DNA of 64,000 nucleotides from the NCBI RefSeq assembly GCF_042676245.1, contig NZ_JBHTKA010000001.1:1178001-1242000 (forward strand), written 5' to 3'. The notes under the pieces are model-generated. The model was not told the origin of the DNA. It searched no databases and worked only from the letters and a program-made list of their open reading frames with translations. This document shows positions 34,577-45,200 of the stretch, piece by piece. The number at the start of each line of letters is the position of its first letter. Position 1 is the first letter of the stretch. A program made the position numbers and the translations under genes. The stretch is from Ohtaekwangia kribbensis. Its GTDB lineage: Bacteria; Bacteroidota; Bacteroidia; Cytophagales; Cyclobacteriaceae.

Positions 34577-36157
34577 TCAGGTTGTAAGGCGAAGAATGAA
34601 TTCGTCAAGCCCCTCTCCATCCGGTATATTGAGCTTCTTCTTCAGCCTGTATCGTGATTTCTTAATGCTGTCGGTGGAGATGCCCAGGATGGTTGCTGCA
34701 TCCTGCAACGTTATGCCTAAGCGTATAAAGGCAGCCAACCGGAGCTCTGAAGCGGTAATATCGGGATAGAAGTATCGTATGCGACCGAAGAAGCCGGGAT
34801 ATACTTCCTCAAATGATTTCTTAAAACGATCCCAATGATCTTCCGTTATAATGTTGCTCAGTAAAATAGTGTGAACCTCGGCGAGCTTGGCCTCGTTCTG
34901 CAGCGGTATTGTTTTCTTCAGCTCTTCAGCATCCTGTGTTATTCTTTCCAACAGTTCTGACTTCTCTTTCAGATTTTGAACCTGCAGGTTCAATTGCTGT
35001 GTATTGAACTCCAGTTGCCTCGATACAGACGCAAGCCGTTGACTATACAGTAATAGTCCGATGATCAGAATCCCTACTATGGCAATTACCACAACATTGC
35101 GCCTGAACCGCTGATGTTCATACTGCTGCGTTGCCGTTGTTAGTCGCGCTTGCTTCTTCTCCAATTGGTATGCGGCTTCCAGTTGTACGAGCTTTTGCCC
35201 GCCCTCTGCGTGGTTGAGCGAATCGCGCATGGTATTATAGAGCGATTGATAATAAAATGCTTTTTTATAATCGCGCGCCAGGTAGAGTGCCTGGGCCATG
35301 CGATTATAGTTGTTCATTATATATATAGTTGACTGCGTACGTTGGCTTAATTCAAGCCCCCTGCCTGCCAGATATAGGGCTTGCTTAACATCCTGCTTAA
35401 TCACGTAGAGTTCGCTCATCGAACCGTATATTTCAGAAATGATCTCATCGTTATGGGTTGCCTCAGCAAACACAAAAGCACGTTGACGTAACGTAAAGGC
35501 ACGCGCATAGTCCTTTTGAGCCTGGTATATTTCACTTGTATTCAACAGCGTGTATACCATTAAAGCCGTGTCTTTCAGATTTTCGGCCATGGATAGTGAC
35601 CGCTCGTATAAACGTTGCGCCCTCGTATAGTCTTCCTGCTTCTGACAGATCAATCCTATATTAAACCAGGTGTTCATAACGCAACCTTTACATCCCAGCT
35701 TGTGCCATATCGCCAATGCTTTCCCATAGTATTCGTGCGCCATCGGAAAATTATTCACATCCATGTATACGCCTCCTATGTTGCTGTAGGAACATGCAAC
35801 ACCGTCCTGGTCATCGATCCCTTCATATATCCGGAGACAATAGAGGTAATGCTCTATAGCTTTTACCGGGTCGTTCATCAACACATACGTCCATGCCTCA
35901 CTGTTGTAAGCCATGGCTTCGCCTTTGCTATACCCTATATCTTTCGCCAGGCGCTGCGCCTGATCTGCTGTCAATAACGCTTCACCCCGATTGGTATATT
36001 GATATTCGAGACTCAGGTCGACCAGGGCATGAACGTAGTTTGAGTCCTTCGGAATCTCCTTCAATACATGAATCAGACTGTCTATAGCGTGTGTCTGTGC
36101 CGTAGCCATGCCGTTGTAGAATACAAACAATACAATGCTTAAACTCAGGTGCTTCAT
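34577..36157 (-). CDS. TPR membrane protein with C-terminal LuxR-type HTH (526 aa)
   Basis: This is a one-protein signal transducer of a Bacteroidota type. It has a signal peptide (SIVLFVFYNGMATAQ), five to six periplasmic TPRs (~35-310; ACSYSNIGGVYMDVNNFPMAH, LLNTSEIYQAQKDYARAF), and one transmembrane helix (~350-370, VVVIAIVGILIIGLLLY). A cytosolic coiled coil follows, then a DNA-binding domain at the end: ITASELRLAAFIRLGITLQD, AATILGISTDSIKKSRYRLK. The C-terminus is closely similar to the next gene upstream, so the two are paralogues. Direct regulation from the membrane is inferred; targets are unknown. Confidence 0.9.
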   Translation of the reverse strand: MKHLSLSIVLFVFYNGMATAQTHAIDSLIHVLKEIPKDSNYVHALVDLSLEYQYTNRGEALLTADQAQRLAKDIGYSKGEAMAYNSEAWTYVLMNDPVKAIEHYLYCLRIYEGIDDQDGVACSYSNIGGVYMDVNNFPMAHEYYGKALAIWHKLGCKGCVMNTWFNIGLICQKQEDYTRAQRLYERSLSMAENLKDTALMVYTLLNTSEIYQAQKDYARAFTLRQRAFVFAEATHNDEIISEIYGSMSELYVIKQDVKQALYLAGRGLELSQRTQSTIYIMNNYNRMAQALYLARDYKKAFYYQSLYNTMRDSLNHAEGGQKLVQLEAAYQLEKKQARLTTATQQYEHQRFRRNVVVIAIVGILIIGLLLYSQRLASVSRQLEFNTQQLNLQVQNLKEKSELLERITQDAEELKKTIPLQNEAKLAEVHTILLSNIITEDHWDRFKKSFEEVYPGFFGRIRYFYPDITASELRLAAFIRLGITLQDAATILGISTDSIKKSRYRLKKKLNIPDGEGLDEFILRLTT

Positions 36158-36202
36158 TTCAACTCAATATTTCTTCTGCGCGTATTCTCAACCACTCCTA
36201 TA

Positions 36203-37396
36203 TTATGCAGTAAGCCGAATAATGAATTCATCGACATTTTCTGAATCGGGGACTTCCAGCTTCTTCTTTAAACGGTACCGCGATTTCTTTACACTCTCAG
36301 GAGATATACCCAGCATGGCTGCTGATTCTTTCAAGGAGAGTTTTAATTTGATGAGCGCTGCGAGGCGAAGTTCCGAAACGGTTATGCCCGGATAATGATA
36401 TCGCAATTTAGCAAAGAACCCCGGATGCACGCCCTCAAACGCAATCTTGAAACTCTCCCAGTCGTCTTCTGTTAATATCTGCAGGTTCAATACTTCGTTA
36501 AACTTCCGAATGTGTATATCTTCAGTTGACAACGAGTTTCGTAATGTAGCAAGCTCCTCATTCACCTGGCGTATCATTTCGGATTTCTCCACCAGACTTT
36601 GTGTATAATTATCAAGCCGTTGCCTTTTCAGCATCAGCTTCTTATCGAAAATAATTTTTTGTCGATTATAAAGCAGCCCGCCAATAGCAAGAAAAGCGAC
36701 CAGTGCGCCGATAAACGCATTTCTGCGAAACACTTCGCCATCGCGTTGATGCTGAATGGAAGCTATAGCTGCTTCTTTTTTATCCAACTCGTAATTAAAG
36801 TGCAGTCGGGCTGCTTCATGGTGGCTGATTGCGCGCTGTAGGCTATCGTTCAACCGCACGTACCTCGCCTGAAAATCATAGGCCTGTTTAAAATCAGATA
36901 AACACGCATATACCTTATACATTTCGAAATATAGCTCTGCGACATCTTCCGCGCGCATTTGCTTTTTTTTGAACATCAGTGCCTTATTAGCAGTTATCAA
37001 TGCATCGCTACAATGTCCTTGTGCCTGCTGTATTGCACTCTGTCGCATGTATATAGTCGCCACGGCAACGGTATCATGCGTGTAGGACGCCCGTTGCATG
37101 GCATCTTGCTGATATTTCATGGCGGTAGTATAATTTTCAAGATGCAGGTATATCGCTCCGATGTTACTGAGCAAATGAACCATACGAACGCTGTCACCTT
37201 CCCTTGTTGCGCTGGCGAGTGACTGGTGGTAAAAATATAGTGCAAGCGAATCATTGGCTTTTTGCCGAAAACGATCCGCGATTTTTTCAAACGTTTCTGT
37301 TGAATTAAAATTATACAGGATGCTGGATTGGGCAAACGAAATTTGCACCGAGCTACCGACAATCGCCCATAGAATAACAAAAATGACCTTCTTCAT
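36203..37396 (-). CDS. TPR membrane protein with C-terminal LuxR-type HTH, shorter paralogue (397 aa)
   Basis: It has the same architecture as the downstream neighbour with fewer TPRs (~45-190; LLSNIGAIYLHLENYTTAM, ELYFEMYKVYACLSDFKQAY). A transmembrane helix follows (~228-246, AFIGALVAFLAIGGLLY), then a coiled coil and a C-terminal HTH (ITVSELRLAALIKLKLSLKE, SAAMLGISPESVKKSRYRLK, DEFIIRLTA). The signal peptide is VIFVILWAIVGSSVQISFAQ. A gap of only 45 bp separates the two genes, so they form an operon produced by tandem duplication and divergence of the sensory part. Confidence 0.9.
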   Translation of the reverse strand: MKKVIFVILWAIVGSSVQISFAQSSILYNFNSTETFEKIADRFRQKANDSLALYFYHQSLASATREGDSVRMVHLLSNIGAIYLHLENYTTAMKYQQDAMQRASYTHDTVAVATIYMRQSAIQQAQGHCSDALITANKALMFKKKQMRAEDVAELYFEMYKVYACLSDFKQAYDFQARYVRLNDSLQRAISHHEAARLHFNYELDKKEAAIASIQHQRDGEVFRRNAFIGALVAFLAIGGLLYNRQKIIFDKKLMLKRQRLDNYTQSLVEKSEMIRQVNEELATLRNSLSTEDIHIRKFNEVLNLQILTEDDWESFKIAFEGVHPGFFAKLRYHYPGITVSELRLAALIKLKLSLKESAAMLGISPESVKKSRYRLKKKLEVPDSENVDEFIIRLTA

Positions 37397-37817
37397 CTAT
37401 TGATTCTCTTTTCAGTAAACCATAGGCCGGGTCTTTGGTTCACAGGTATCGCTAAAGAATATACAGGTATAATTCAGAACACATCTCCCTATGTATAGCT
37501 GCATTACCGAATTCAAAAGTAATCCTTTTTATCGCTTATGTCTACTTAAATGTCCGTTCATCCAAAAAAGAGTTCACCAAACTATTAACATACATCTATA
37601 TTGGGTATGTAAACAATATATTAATAACTACTAAAATGTTATTTTATCAAGACAAAAAGTATGATCTAAAAAATACATATTTAAAAATTCAACAGATTAT
37701 AAAACCAGCAGCCGTCCACAGGTAACGCTCATCCGGCAACGCTTTAATGTACTGGGGAATTTCGATACTTTTATTTAATCACCACGTGCACACATCTTTT
37801 TAACTGCTACTCGGCAT
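37397..37817. promoter_or_regulatory. AT-rich divergent promoter region
   Basis: These 421 bp lie between the outward-facing TPR-HTH pair and the GAF kinase. The middle (~37550-37710) is very AT-rich, and a short ACATAC/GTATGT inverted repeat lies at 37588-37610. No small gene or RNA element is recognisable. It presumably contains promoters for both directions. Confidence 0.4.
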
Positions 37818-39038
37818 ATGAATAATCTCTCCACACCATCCGGCACCACACTCCTGTTACAAGCCACGCAAACCTTGCTGCAGGCCCGCGACAACGATCG
37901 CGTGATGGCAACTATACTCTCCGTTGCCCGAAAAATTACCAGTGCACAGGGTGCTGTCTTTATCGTATATGAGGGTGAGCAGTGCTTTTTTGCAGATGAA
38001 GATGCAACACAACCTCTCTGGAAAGATTTATACTTCCCTATCCATCAACGTATAGAAGGCTTAGCACTACAGAATAAACAAACGCTATGCGTTGAAGATA
38101 TTTATACTGATGATCGTATCGAACCGGAAATATACCGATCTACATTTATCAAGAGTCTTACTGTCGTTCCATTTGATCGTGCTTCATCAACCGGAGCGAT
38201 CGGTATATATTGGCCTTATATACATCGTTCTTCTGATGAAGAAATTGCCCTGCTTCAATCACTGGCTGGTATAGCAACTGCTGCGCTTGAGAATATTCAT
38301 ATACTTCGCCAGCAGGAACAGACTGAAATACAACTGGACCATCTGAAAAAAGAATACGACAGTTTAAATAAAGAGTTCGAGTCCTTCTCCTACTCCATGT
38401 CACACGACCTGCGCGCCCCTTTACGTGCTATTGTCGGTTTTTCCAGGATGCTGGATGAAGATTACCGCGATGTGCTGAATACCGAGGGCTCTCGCATACT
38501 CGGTGTTGTGCAGCGCAATGCCTATAAAATGGAGAATCTGATTGACGAATTGCTCAAGCTTTCGCGCGTTGGCAGAAAAGAGATTATAAAGATTGTTATC
38601 GACACTCCAAGATTGGTACAGAGCACCATCAATGAAATCAATAATTCTGTCTCGCACAAGAGTACAATTCAGATCGGTGCGTTGTTACCTTCTTTCGCAG
38701 ATTATGCTTTGCTAAGCCAGGTGTGGACAAACTTGCTATTGAACGCCATCAAGTTTTCATCGAAAAAGGAATCTCCATTCATTGAGGTGGGTTCGTATAC
38801 CACCGAAACCCATATCGTATATTTCATTAAAGACAACGGTGCTGGTTTTGACATGGCTTACGCTGATAAATTATTCGGTGTATTTCAGCGATTGCACAAG
38901 CCTACTGAGTTTGAAGGCATTGGTATAGGGCTCGCACTTGTACAGCGCATCATTAGTAAACACGGAGGCTCCATCTGGGCTGAAGCGTCTGTAAACGAAG
39001 GAGCGACCTTCTATTTCTCCTTACCTGCTCAAAATTGA
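37818..39038 (+). CDS. GAF-domain sensor histidine kinase (soluble)
   Basis: This 406-residue cytosolic kinase has a GAF domain (~8-165; ATILSVARKITSAQGAVFIV, LTVVPFDRASSTGAIGIYW), a short coiled coil, and HisKA with H196 in FSYSMSHDLRAPLRAIVGF. The HATPase domain carries VWTNLLLNAIKFSSK, YFIKDNGAGFDM and FEGIGIGLALVQRIISKHGG. The kinase part resembles the bacteriophytochrome-type group, as does the kinase at 55671. No cognate receiver is adjacent and no membrane segment is present, so it senses an intracellular signal or is recruited. It is convergent with the SusCD-SGBP locus. Confidence 0.92.
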   Translation: MNNLSTPSGTTLLLQATQTLLQARDNDRVMATILSVARKITSAQGAVFIVYEGEQCFFADEDATQPLWKDLYFPIHQRIEGLALQNKQTLCVEDIYTDDRIEPEIYRSTFIKSLTVVPFDRASSTGAIGIYWPYIHRSSDEEIALLQSLAGIATAALENIHILRQQEQTEIQLDHLKKEYDSLNKEFESFSYSMSHDLRAPLRAIVGFSRMLDEDYRDVLNTEGSRILGVVQRNAYKMENLIDELLKLSRVGRKEIIKIVIDTPRLVQSTINEINNSVSHKSTIQIGALLPSFADYALLSQVWTNLLLNAIKFSSKKESPFIEVGSYTTETHIVYFIKDNGAGFDMAYADKLFGVFQRLHKPTEFEGIGIGLALVQRIISKHGGSIWAEASVNEGATFYFSLPAQN

Positions 39039-39093
39039 GTAGTATAAAAAAAACAAAAGACCGCTCCATACTTTAGGTAATATATATACTATC

Positions 39094-40524
39094 CTATTTC
39101 TTTACGATCCGTAAATCATCTACACAAAAGTTTATCTGCAGCGACTTTTCATTGTTATTGGCTACAACCAGCACAACAGCATTATCGAGCGGAAGACTTT
39201 TCCAATCTGCGTAGATGTTTTTATCGGGGATATTGAAATCGGCTAATGATATCGAAAATTCAAACCAGCGACCTACAGGAACTGTTCCGGTCTTCCACGG
39301 CTCCAGTTTTACCGAATAATTTTCGTTGTTGGCAATGCGTACATCTATATATACAGCATCTTTCCATTCATAGCCGGAATAAAAATTAAACTTGAGCGCC
39401 AGATCGCTGATCGGTGTATCATCGCTAATTGACGTTGGCCAGCTATTGATAGCATAACCGTTGGCCTGGCCCCAACCGGTATAGGCAGGAATTGTTCCCG
39501 AGAATCGTGTGAACTTTCTGCGCGCTACAGCCGGCGATGAACCGTTAACCGATTCACTGCTGGCCCATGTCCAATTGCCGATACCATCGTGATTATATAT
39601 ATCTTTTGTCGTATCATTAAGCACCACTGTACCCGGTACTTCCGTACTGCTGGTTACAATTTTCAATATACCTACGGCCTGTAGCCTTGGCGTTATGAAA
39701 GACAGGCGCGTCTGACTTGCATTGATGTGAATAGCGCTTGCTGGTACTTCCACATTACCGGGCAGCACAATTCTCTTAATACCCATAAAATACTCACCGC
39801 TAATCACAAGCGAATCGCCCCACACCGGCATATCCGTACTGATACCGGTGATAAAAGGAGTAACGGTTGCTCTGAAAATCTTTGAAGCCTCACCGCTCTC
39901 CGTTACTACGGTGATGGTACCATCCGCATCGCCTCCCGTGGGAATTGTTACATATATAGTATCATACGTGCCGCTAACCGTGAACGCAGTCACATCAATT
40001 GCCTGACCACCGGTAGCAAAAATAACTTTCTGCACGTTATAAAAATTAGTACCGATTATGTCCAGCGTCTGCCCTGCGGTAGCTGGGAGCGAAAAATTAA
40101 ACTGCGCAATGGTTGGTGCTGGTGACAGAAAGGTAAAGCTATATACTGCTTCACCATGCGCTGTTGTTATTTTTATCTGATTGGGCAACGAAGCATCCGT
40201 GCCATGTAACGGCAAGTCTTCCGGAATCTCCACTATTATACTTCCGTCCCGCACGTATGCAGGATTAATACTCACCACCGTGTTGTTCATGGCAACGCTT
40301 TTCACATCAATGAAATTCTGTCCTTCCACAACAACCTTTATTCCAGGAAAAGCTTCAGTAAATGTACTGTCCTGATGAGCAGGGTCAATCAGTCGCACTT
40401 GCGTGATAACGGGAGCACCAATCTTTTCATCATCGTTGCAGGATATCATACTATAGCCACCTGCCACCATTAAAAGAAGCAGAAAAGCTCTTGTTATCGC
40501 TGTGCTTGTAGTATTCTTATTCAT
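39094..40524 (-). CDS. Surface glycan-binding lipoprotein (SGBP, IPT/TIG repeats)
   Basis: This 476-residue lipoprotein has a signal (AFLLLLMVAGGYSMISC, Cys29) followed by acidic residues (NDDE) that favour surface export in Bacteroidota. Two to three IPT/TIG immunoglobulin-like domains follow (~37-300; PGIKVVVEGQNFIDVKSVAM, GQTLDIIGTNFYNVQKVIF, GDSLVISGEYFMGIKRIVL). The C-terminal domain (~310-476; GNWTWASSESVNG, LALKFNFYSGYEWKDAVYI, QINFCVDDLRIV) resembles the xylan/xyloglucan-binding end of SGBP-B proteins. It would capture polysaccharide for the SusCD pair encoded just upstream (31-bp gap to susD). The ligand is not predictable. Confidence 0.88.
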   Translation of the reverse strand: MNKNTTSTAITRAFLLLLMVAGGYSMISCNDDEKIGAPVITQVRLIDPAHQDSTFTEAFPGIKVVVEGQNFIDVKSVAMNNTVVSINPAYVRDGSIIVEIPEDLPLHGTDASLPNQIKITTAHGEAVYSFTFLSPAPTIAQFNFSLPATAGQTLDIIGTNFYNVQKVIFATGGQAIDVTAFTVSGTYDTIYVTIPTGGDADGTITVVTESGEASKIFRATVTPFITGISTDMPVWGDSLVISGEYFMGIKRIVLPGNVEVPASAIHINASQTRLSFITPRLQAVGILKIVTSSTEVPGTVVLNDTTKDIYNHDGIGNWTWASSESVNGSSPAVARRKFTRFSGTIPAYTGWGQANGYAINSWPTSISDDTPISDLALKFNFYSGYEWKDAVYIDVRIANNENYSVKLEPWKTGTVPVGRWFEFSISLADFNIPDKNIYADWKSLPLDNAVVLVVANNNEKSLQINFCVDDLRIVKK

Positions 40525-40555
40525 ACAATTCTTATGTTTCTTCTTTAATGATCAA

Positions 40556-42208
40556 TCAAAAACTATACGGCACAGGATCCCTCAACAGGTTCGGTGCACG
40601 TGTTAATTCAACGGTAGGAATCGGCATTGTAAAATTGCCGGAGTTGGCTGTGATCTTCCTGGAATAACTCAACGATATAGTCCAGCTCGTAGGCTCTGCC
40701 GAAAGATCATTACCGGTATATACCGGTGTAATCGTATATAGTCCGCGCTCCTGGTCGCTGAGAAGATCGTATGCTCTTGCAGGACTATAGTAATGCAACC
40801 GAACATAATCGTACCAGAGTTGTCCCTCCATAGCAAATTCGAGAACGCGCTCGGTATAAATATCATCCCACGTGATGGAGGTTTTTGATGAGAGTCCCGC
40901 ACGTGCACGAACCTTATTGAAGTACTTCAAGGCTTCCGCATTGGCCGTAGAAGCATTATTCCCCAGTATAGCTTCTGCATAGATGAGGTATACATCTGCC
41001 AACCGTAATATATAGGTATTTATACCTGTACGCTGTTGCAATACTTTACCATCATTATCTTCCGGTCTGCCCACTACATATTTCTTTACCCATGCCCGCG
41101 CTCCGAAAGAACCGTTGCTCAAAGGAACTTTCAATTCCTGAATGGTACTCTCACCGGTCTGGGCATTTGTTACCGATTGATGTATATAGCTATAGTGATC
41201 GCCCGGAAACATGAACGTTCCCTTCCTGCGCTTATCAGCAGCTTCATACTTTTCAAGTATAAACATAGAAGCGCCAAGGTCGCCCCCCCAGCCATCGTTG
41301 AACCCGGTAATTTCCGGACTATACGCCAGGTACGATTGCATCGCGTTCTGCGTTCCCCAAGTTCCGTTGTATATCCACTGCAGTGCGAACAGACTTTCCG
41401 TGTTGTTGTTATTTTTCATCTTGAAGAGCTCTTCATAGTCTGCTAACAACGAAGCACCACTGTTATCGATCACGGATTTGGCATAGTAAGCAGCGCTGTC
41501 CAGATCCGATTGATTTCGTGTTCCGGATATACCGGCACGGGTAAGAAACATTTTCGCCAGAACGCCTTGCGCAGCATACTTGGTGAGTCGTCCATCCTGA
41601 ATAGGTGTAGCTGACAACGTTTTTGCTGCATAGCGGATATCGCGGACAACAAACTCCCATACCGACTCAACTGTGTTACGCGTTATTTCGGTATCACTAA
41701 GCGATGCCTCATTATCGGTAATGATGGGAACAGGACCCCAGTTTTGAACCAGGTATGAATAGGCAAGACCGCGCATAAAACGCGCTTCTGCTATAGCGTA
41801 TAGCTTCGTACTTTCGGAAACACTTGATGCCGTATATTTCTCTACATCACTCATAACCCGGTTGGCTTGTCCTATCACATTATAAAAAGCACGCCACGCA
41901 CTGCTGTTATCCGATGAAGCACCGGATGTCTCAAAGAGTATATTATCGATCTGGTTAACAGTACCGGTAAGTGTTCCACCTCGCGCATCGCCTATACCAT
42001 ACGATGGCGTTGTGTTATAGTCAAACCATGCGTAACCGTATAGGGATGCCGTTGCAGCCAGCACCTGGTCTTTAGTCTGGTAGAAGTTCTCATTCAACGG
42101 GGCATCCAATGGCTCACGGTCAAGAAAGTCGCTCTGACAACTGGCCAGTGACAGCAACAGTCCAACAGCAGCTCCAAGGTAATATCGGCGATTAATATTT
42201 CTTTTCAT
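40556..42208 (-). CDS. SusD/RagB-family outer-membrane lipoprotein
   Basis: Starting at 42208 (MKRNINRRYYLGAAVGLLLSLASC) it has 550 residues and a lipobox LASC; the open frame extends 11 codons upstream without a signal. SusD hallmarks are the N-terminal SDFLDREPLDAP, TPR-like helices (ARFMRGLAYSYLVQNWGPVP) and the C-terminal LRLADVYLIYAEAILG with YFNKVRARAGL. It forms the hinged lid on the SusC transporter encoded 19 bp upstream and binds the imported ligand. Confidence 0.95.
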   Translation of the reverse strand: MKRNINRRYYLGAAVGLLLSLASCQSDFLDREPLDAPLNENFYQTKDQVLAATASLYGYAWFDYNTTPSYGIGDARGGTLTGTVNQIDNILFETSGASSDNSSAWRAFYNVIGQANRVMSDVEKYTASSVSESTKLYAIAEARFMRGLAYSYLVQNWGPVPIITDNEASLSDTEITRNTVESVWEFVVRDIRYAAKTLSATPIQDGRLTKYAAQGVLAKMFLTRAGISGTRNQSDLDSAAYYAKSVIDNSGASLLADYEELFKMKNNNNTESLFALQWIYNGTWGTQNAMQSYLAYSPEITGFNDGWGGDLGASMFILEKYEAADKRRKGTFMFPGDHYSYIHQSVTNAQTGESTIQELKVPLSNGSFGARAWVKKYVVGRPEDNDGKVLQQRTGINTYILRLADVYLIYAEAILGNNASTANAEALKYFNKVRARAGLSSKTSITWDDIYTERVLEFAMEGQLWYDYVRLHYYSPARAYDLLSDQERGLYTITPVYTGNDLSAEPTSWTISLSYSRKITANSGNFTMPIPTVELTRAPNLLRDPVPYSF

Positions 42209-42227
42209 TTCGATAGTCTTTATTGGC

Positions 42228-45200
42228 TTACAATTCAACATGGATACTAAAGGTATATACCGGTGTCAATGGGTATCGTCCGTAATCGACACCTATAGGC
42301 TGATTGTTAGCCGTCATCGATTTACCTACATACGCTCCCACCTCAGGGTCATATCCTTTATAGCCCGTAAGTGTGGCCAGGTTCTGTGCACCTATTGCGA
42401 TGTGCACATCTTTAACCAGGTTCTGTTTGGACAGCAGTGATGACGGCAGTGTATACCCAAGCTGTACATTTTTCAACCGCAGGTAAGATCCATCTTCTAC
42501 AAACCGGTTACTGATGCGTGTATTGTTACCGTTGGCCGTACCTACAAGACGGGCTTGCTGTGTGCCCGCATTTAAGAGATAAGGATTACCCTGTGCATCA
42601 GTTGCTACCTGTGCATAGCTCATCGTTTCGTCAAAAACATTCATTCCCAGATTTACATTGTTGGGATATGAATTGGCATAACGCATATAGTTATAAATGT
42701 CGTTTCCATACGAACCGGTGATCAGCACGTTGAGATCAAAACCTTTATACTCGAATGTATTGGTAATACCGAAGAAAAATTTCGGCCAGGGATTACCAAT
42801 ATAGGTGCGATCTTTTTCATCAATAACACCATCCTGGTTTACATCTTTATACTTGGTATCGCCTACCCATACGCCATACTCGCCAACGGATAACTCTTTT
42901 CCATCACTGCCAACCGGCAGCGCACTCGCATTAATCTCATCAACAGACTTGAACAGTCCTTCTTCCTGGTAACTATAGAATTGCCATGGAGCTTTACCCA
43001 CCACAGAACGCTGTGTAAAATTATTCATATACCAGGCCGAGCGATCGATAATAGCGGACTCGGAATATAGCCTGGTAACTTTCGTTCTAAACCCGGATAT
43101 ATTGAAGTTGGTATTCCACACAAAATTATTCCGATCGAGATTTACGGTGCTTACGGTAATGCTATAGCCACGATTTTCAAGTGCACTTATATTTTCCGTT
43201 GGCGAAGCAATCGAACCGTTTCCGTTCGTTCCTAAATAATCAGGCAACTGACTTTTCATGATCAGGTTATCAGTCTTCTTGATATAGAAGTCGCCTTCAA
43301 TATGAATATGATCCTGCAACAGTCCCAGGTTGAAACCTATATTATAAGTCGTAGTTTGCTCCCACTTCAGATTATGATTTCCATACTGGCTGGTAACGAA
43401 ACCTGTTCCCCATGAAGTAGTGATCGGGGTAAGTGCGCTATATACTCCGCCATTACCCTGGTTACCCGTAACACCGGCCTCAGCGCGGAGCTTCAATTCG
43501 TTGATTGGAGTTATACTCTTCATGAACGGTTCCTGCGAAATACGCCACGCTACGGAACCCGATGGGAACACTCCCCAACGATGGTCGCGACCAAAGTTTG
43601 ATGATCCATCAGCACGCATCGCTGCCTGTACTATATATTTATTTCTAAATGTATAGTTTACCCGGCTGAAGTAAGACTCCATCGCCCAATCCGATTGCGT
43701 ACTACTGTTTGATGATTCACTGCTGTTACCGGCATTCAGGTCGAGTATATTGGTAGTAATAAAGCCCATGCGTCCGCTGGAGACATTCTTCACGAGACCG
43801 TACTGCGCTTCATGACTCACCATAACGCCAACAGCATGATCACCTATTGTTTTATTGTATTGCAGCAATTGGTTCCAGCTCCAGTAGCTAGAATTTGTCT
43901 CTGTTATGGTAAGGTTTGCTATATTGTTTGCCTGTTGCCCAAGCGTATAGGTCGGTACAAAGTATGTCGTGCTGGCTGTACCTATATTTGTATTGAGTGA
44001 TGTTTTGAACGTAAGTTCCTTCGCAAGATTGACCTCAGCACCTACACCGCCCAGTAACTGTCTGCGTTTATATTTATTCTGGATGAGGTTGGCAATGGCT
44101 ACCGGGTTGTAAGGCGTATACTGCACGCTGTTGCCGTTGGCATTATCTGCTCCGCCCCAGCTACCATCGAGATTTCGTACTGCTATATTAGGAGCAATAG
44201 CAAGTGTATTTACAATTACATTTTCGCTTTGTGCAGTAAGTTTATCATCGGTCTGGTTAACATTCAGATTCAAATTCAGTTTTAACCAAGAGCGCGTCTG
44301 GTTATCGACATTTAACCGAATGCTTCCGCGATCAAAGCCTGCTCCCGGAGTAATACCATCCTGTTTGAAATAATCACCCGACAAATAGAATTGAGTATCT
44401 TCTTTACCACCACTGATGCTGAGCTGATGGTTCACCAGGGGGGCCGTTGTAAACAGTTCACGTTGCCAATCAGTACCTTTGCCCAATAACGATACGTCCT
44501 GAAATTCTTCCGGACTTGTCCCCCCCGCACTCGCATGTAATTCGTTTGTAAATTGAGCATACTGTTGCTGGTTCAACACCGGAAGTTGCTTTGGGGTATT
44601 CTGTATACCATATTGAAATCCATATCGTATACTCAGATCACCTTGTTTGCCGCGTTTGGTTGTGATGAGAATTACACCATTGGTAGCACGCGATCCATAT
44701 ATAGCCGTGGCAGAAGGTCCTTGCAACACTTCGATCGTCTCAATATCTGCCGGATTCAATCCCGCCAAAGGAGATACTGCACTGTTACTGCCGAATGCTC
44801 CGCTGGTATTAATCTGTATACCATCGATTACATAGAGCGGATCATTTGTACCGTTTACAGAATTTATACCGCGTACGTTTACGGATACTGATCCATCGGG
44901 CTGGCCCGTGTTCTGCGTAATATATACTCCGGCTGCACGACCCTGCAACGCCTGCTCAACCGTAGTATTCAATGTCATGTCAACTTGTTTGTCATCCAAC
45001 GATACCTGCGCACTCGAAAGATCCGTTCGTTTCAATTCACCGTAACCAACCAATACAACATCCATAAGTTCTGCGAGTGACTGTATATCTTCTTCAAGCG
45101 CAACATCGAGGTGTGTGTTGTTGCCTACAGGGAGTTCGGCAGATATATACCCTGATATCGAAAAAACCAGTATGTCGGTTGATTTTACCAGGATCGAATA

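Noticed and set aside
37588..37610. ACATAC/GTATGT inverted repeat in the AT-rich spacer
   Set aside because: Six-base arms in very AT-rich DNA are expected by chance; I do not claim it as an operator.
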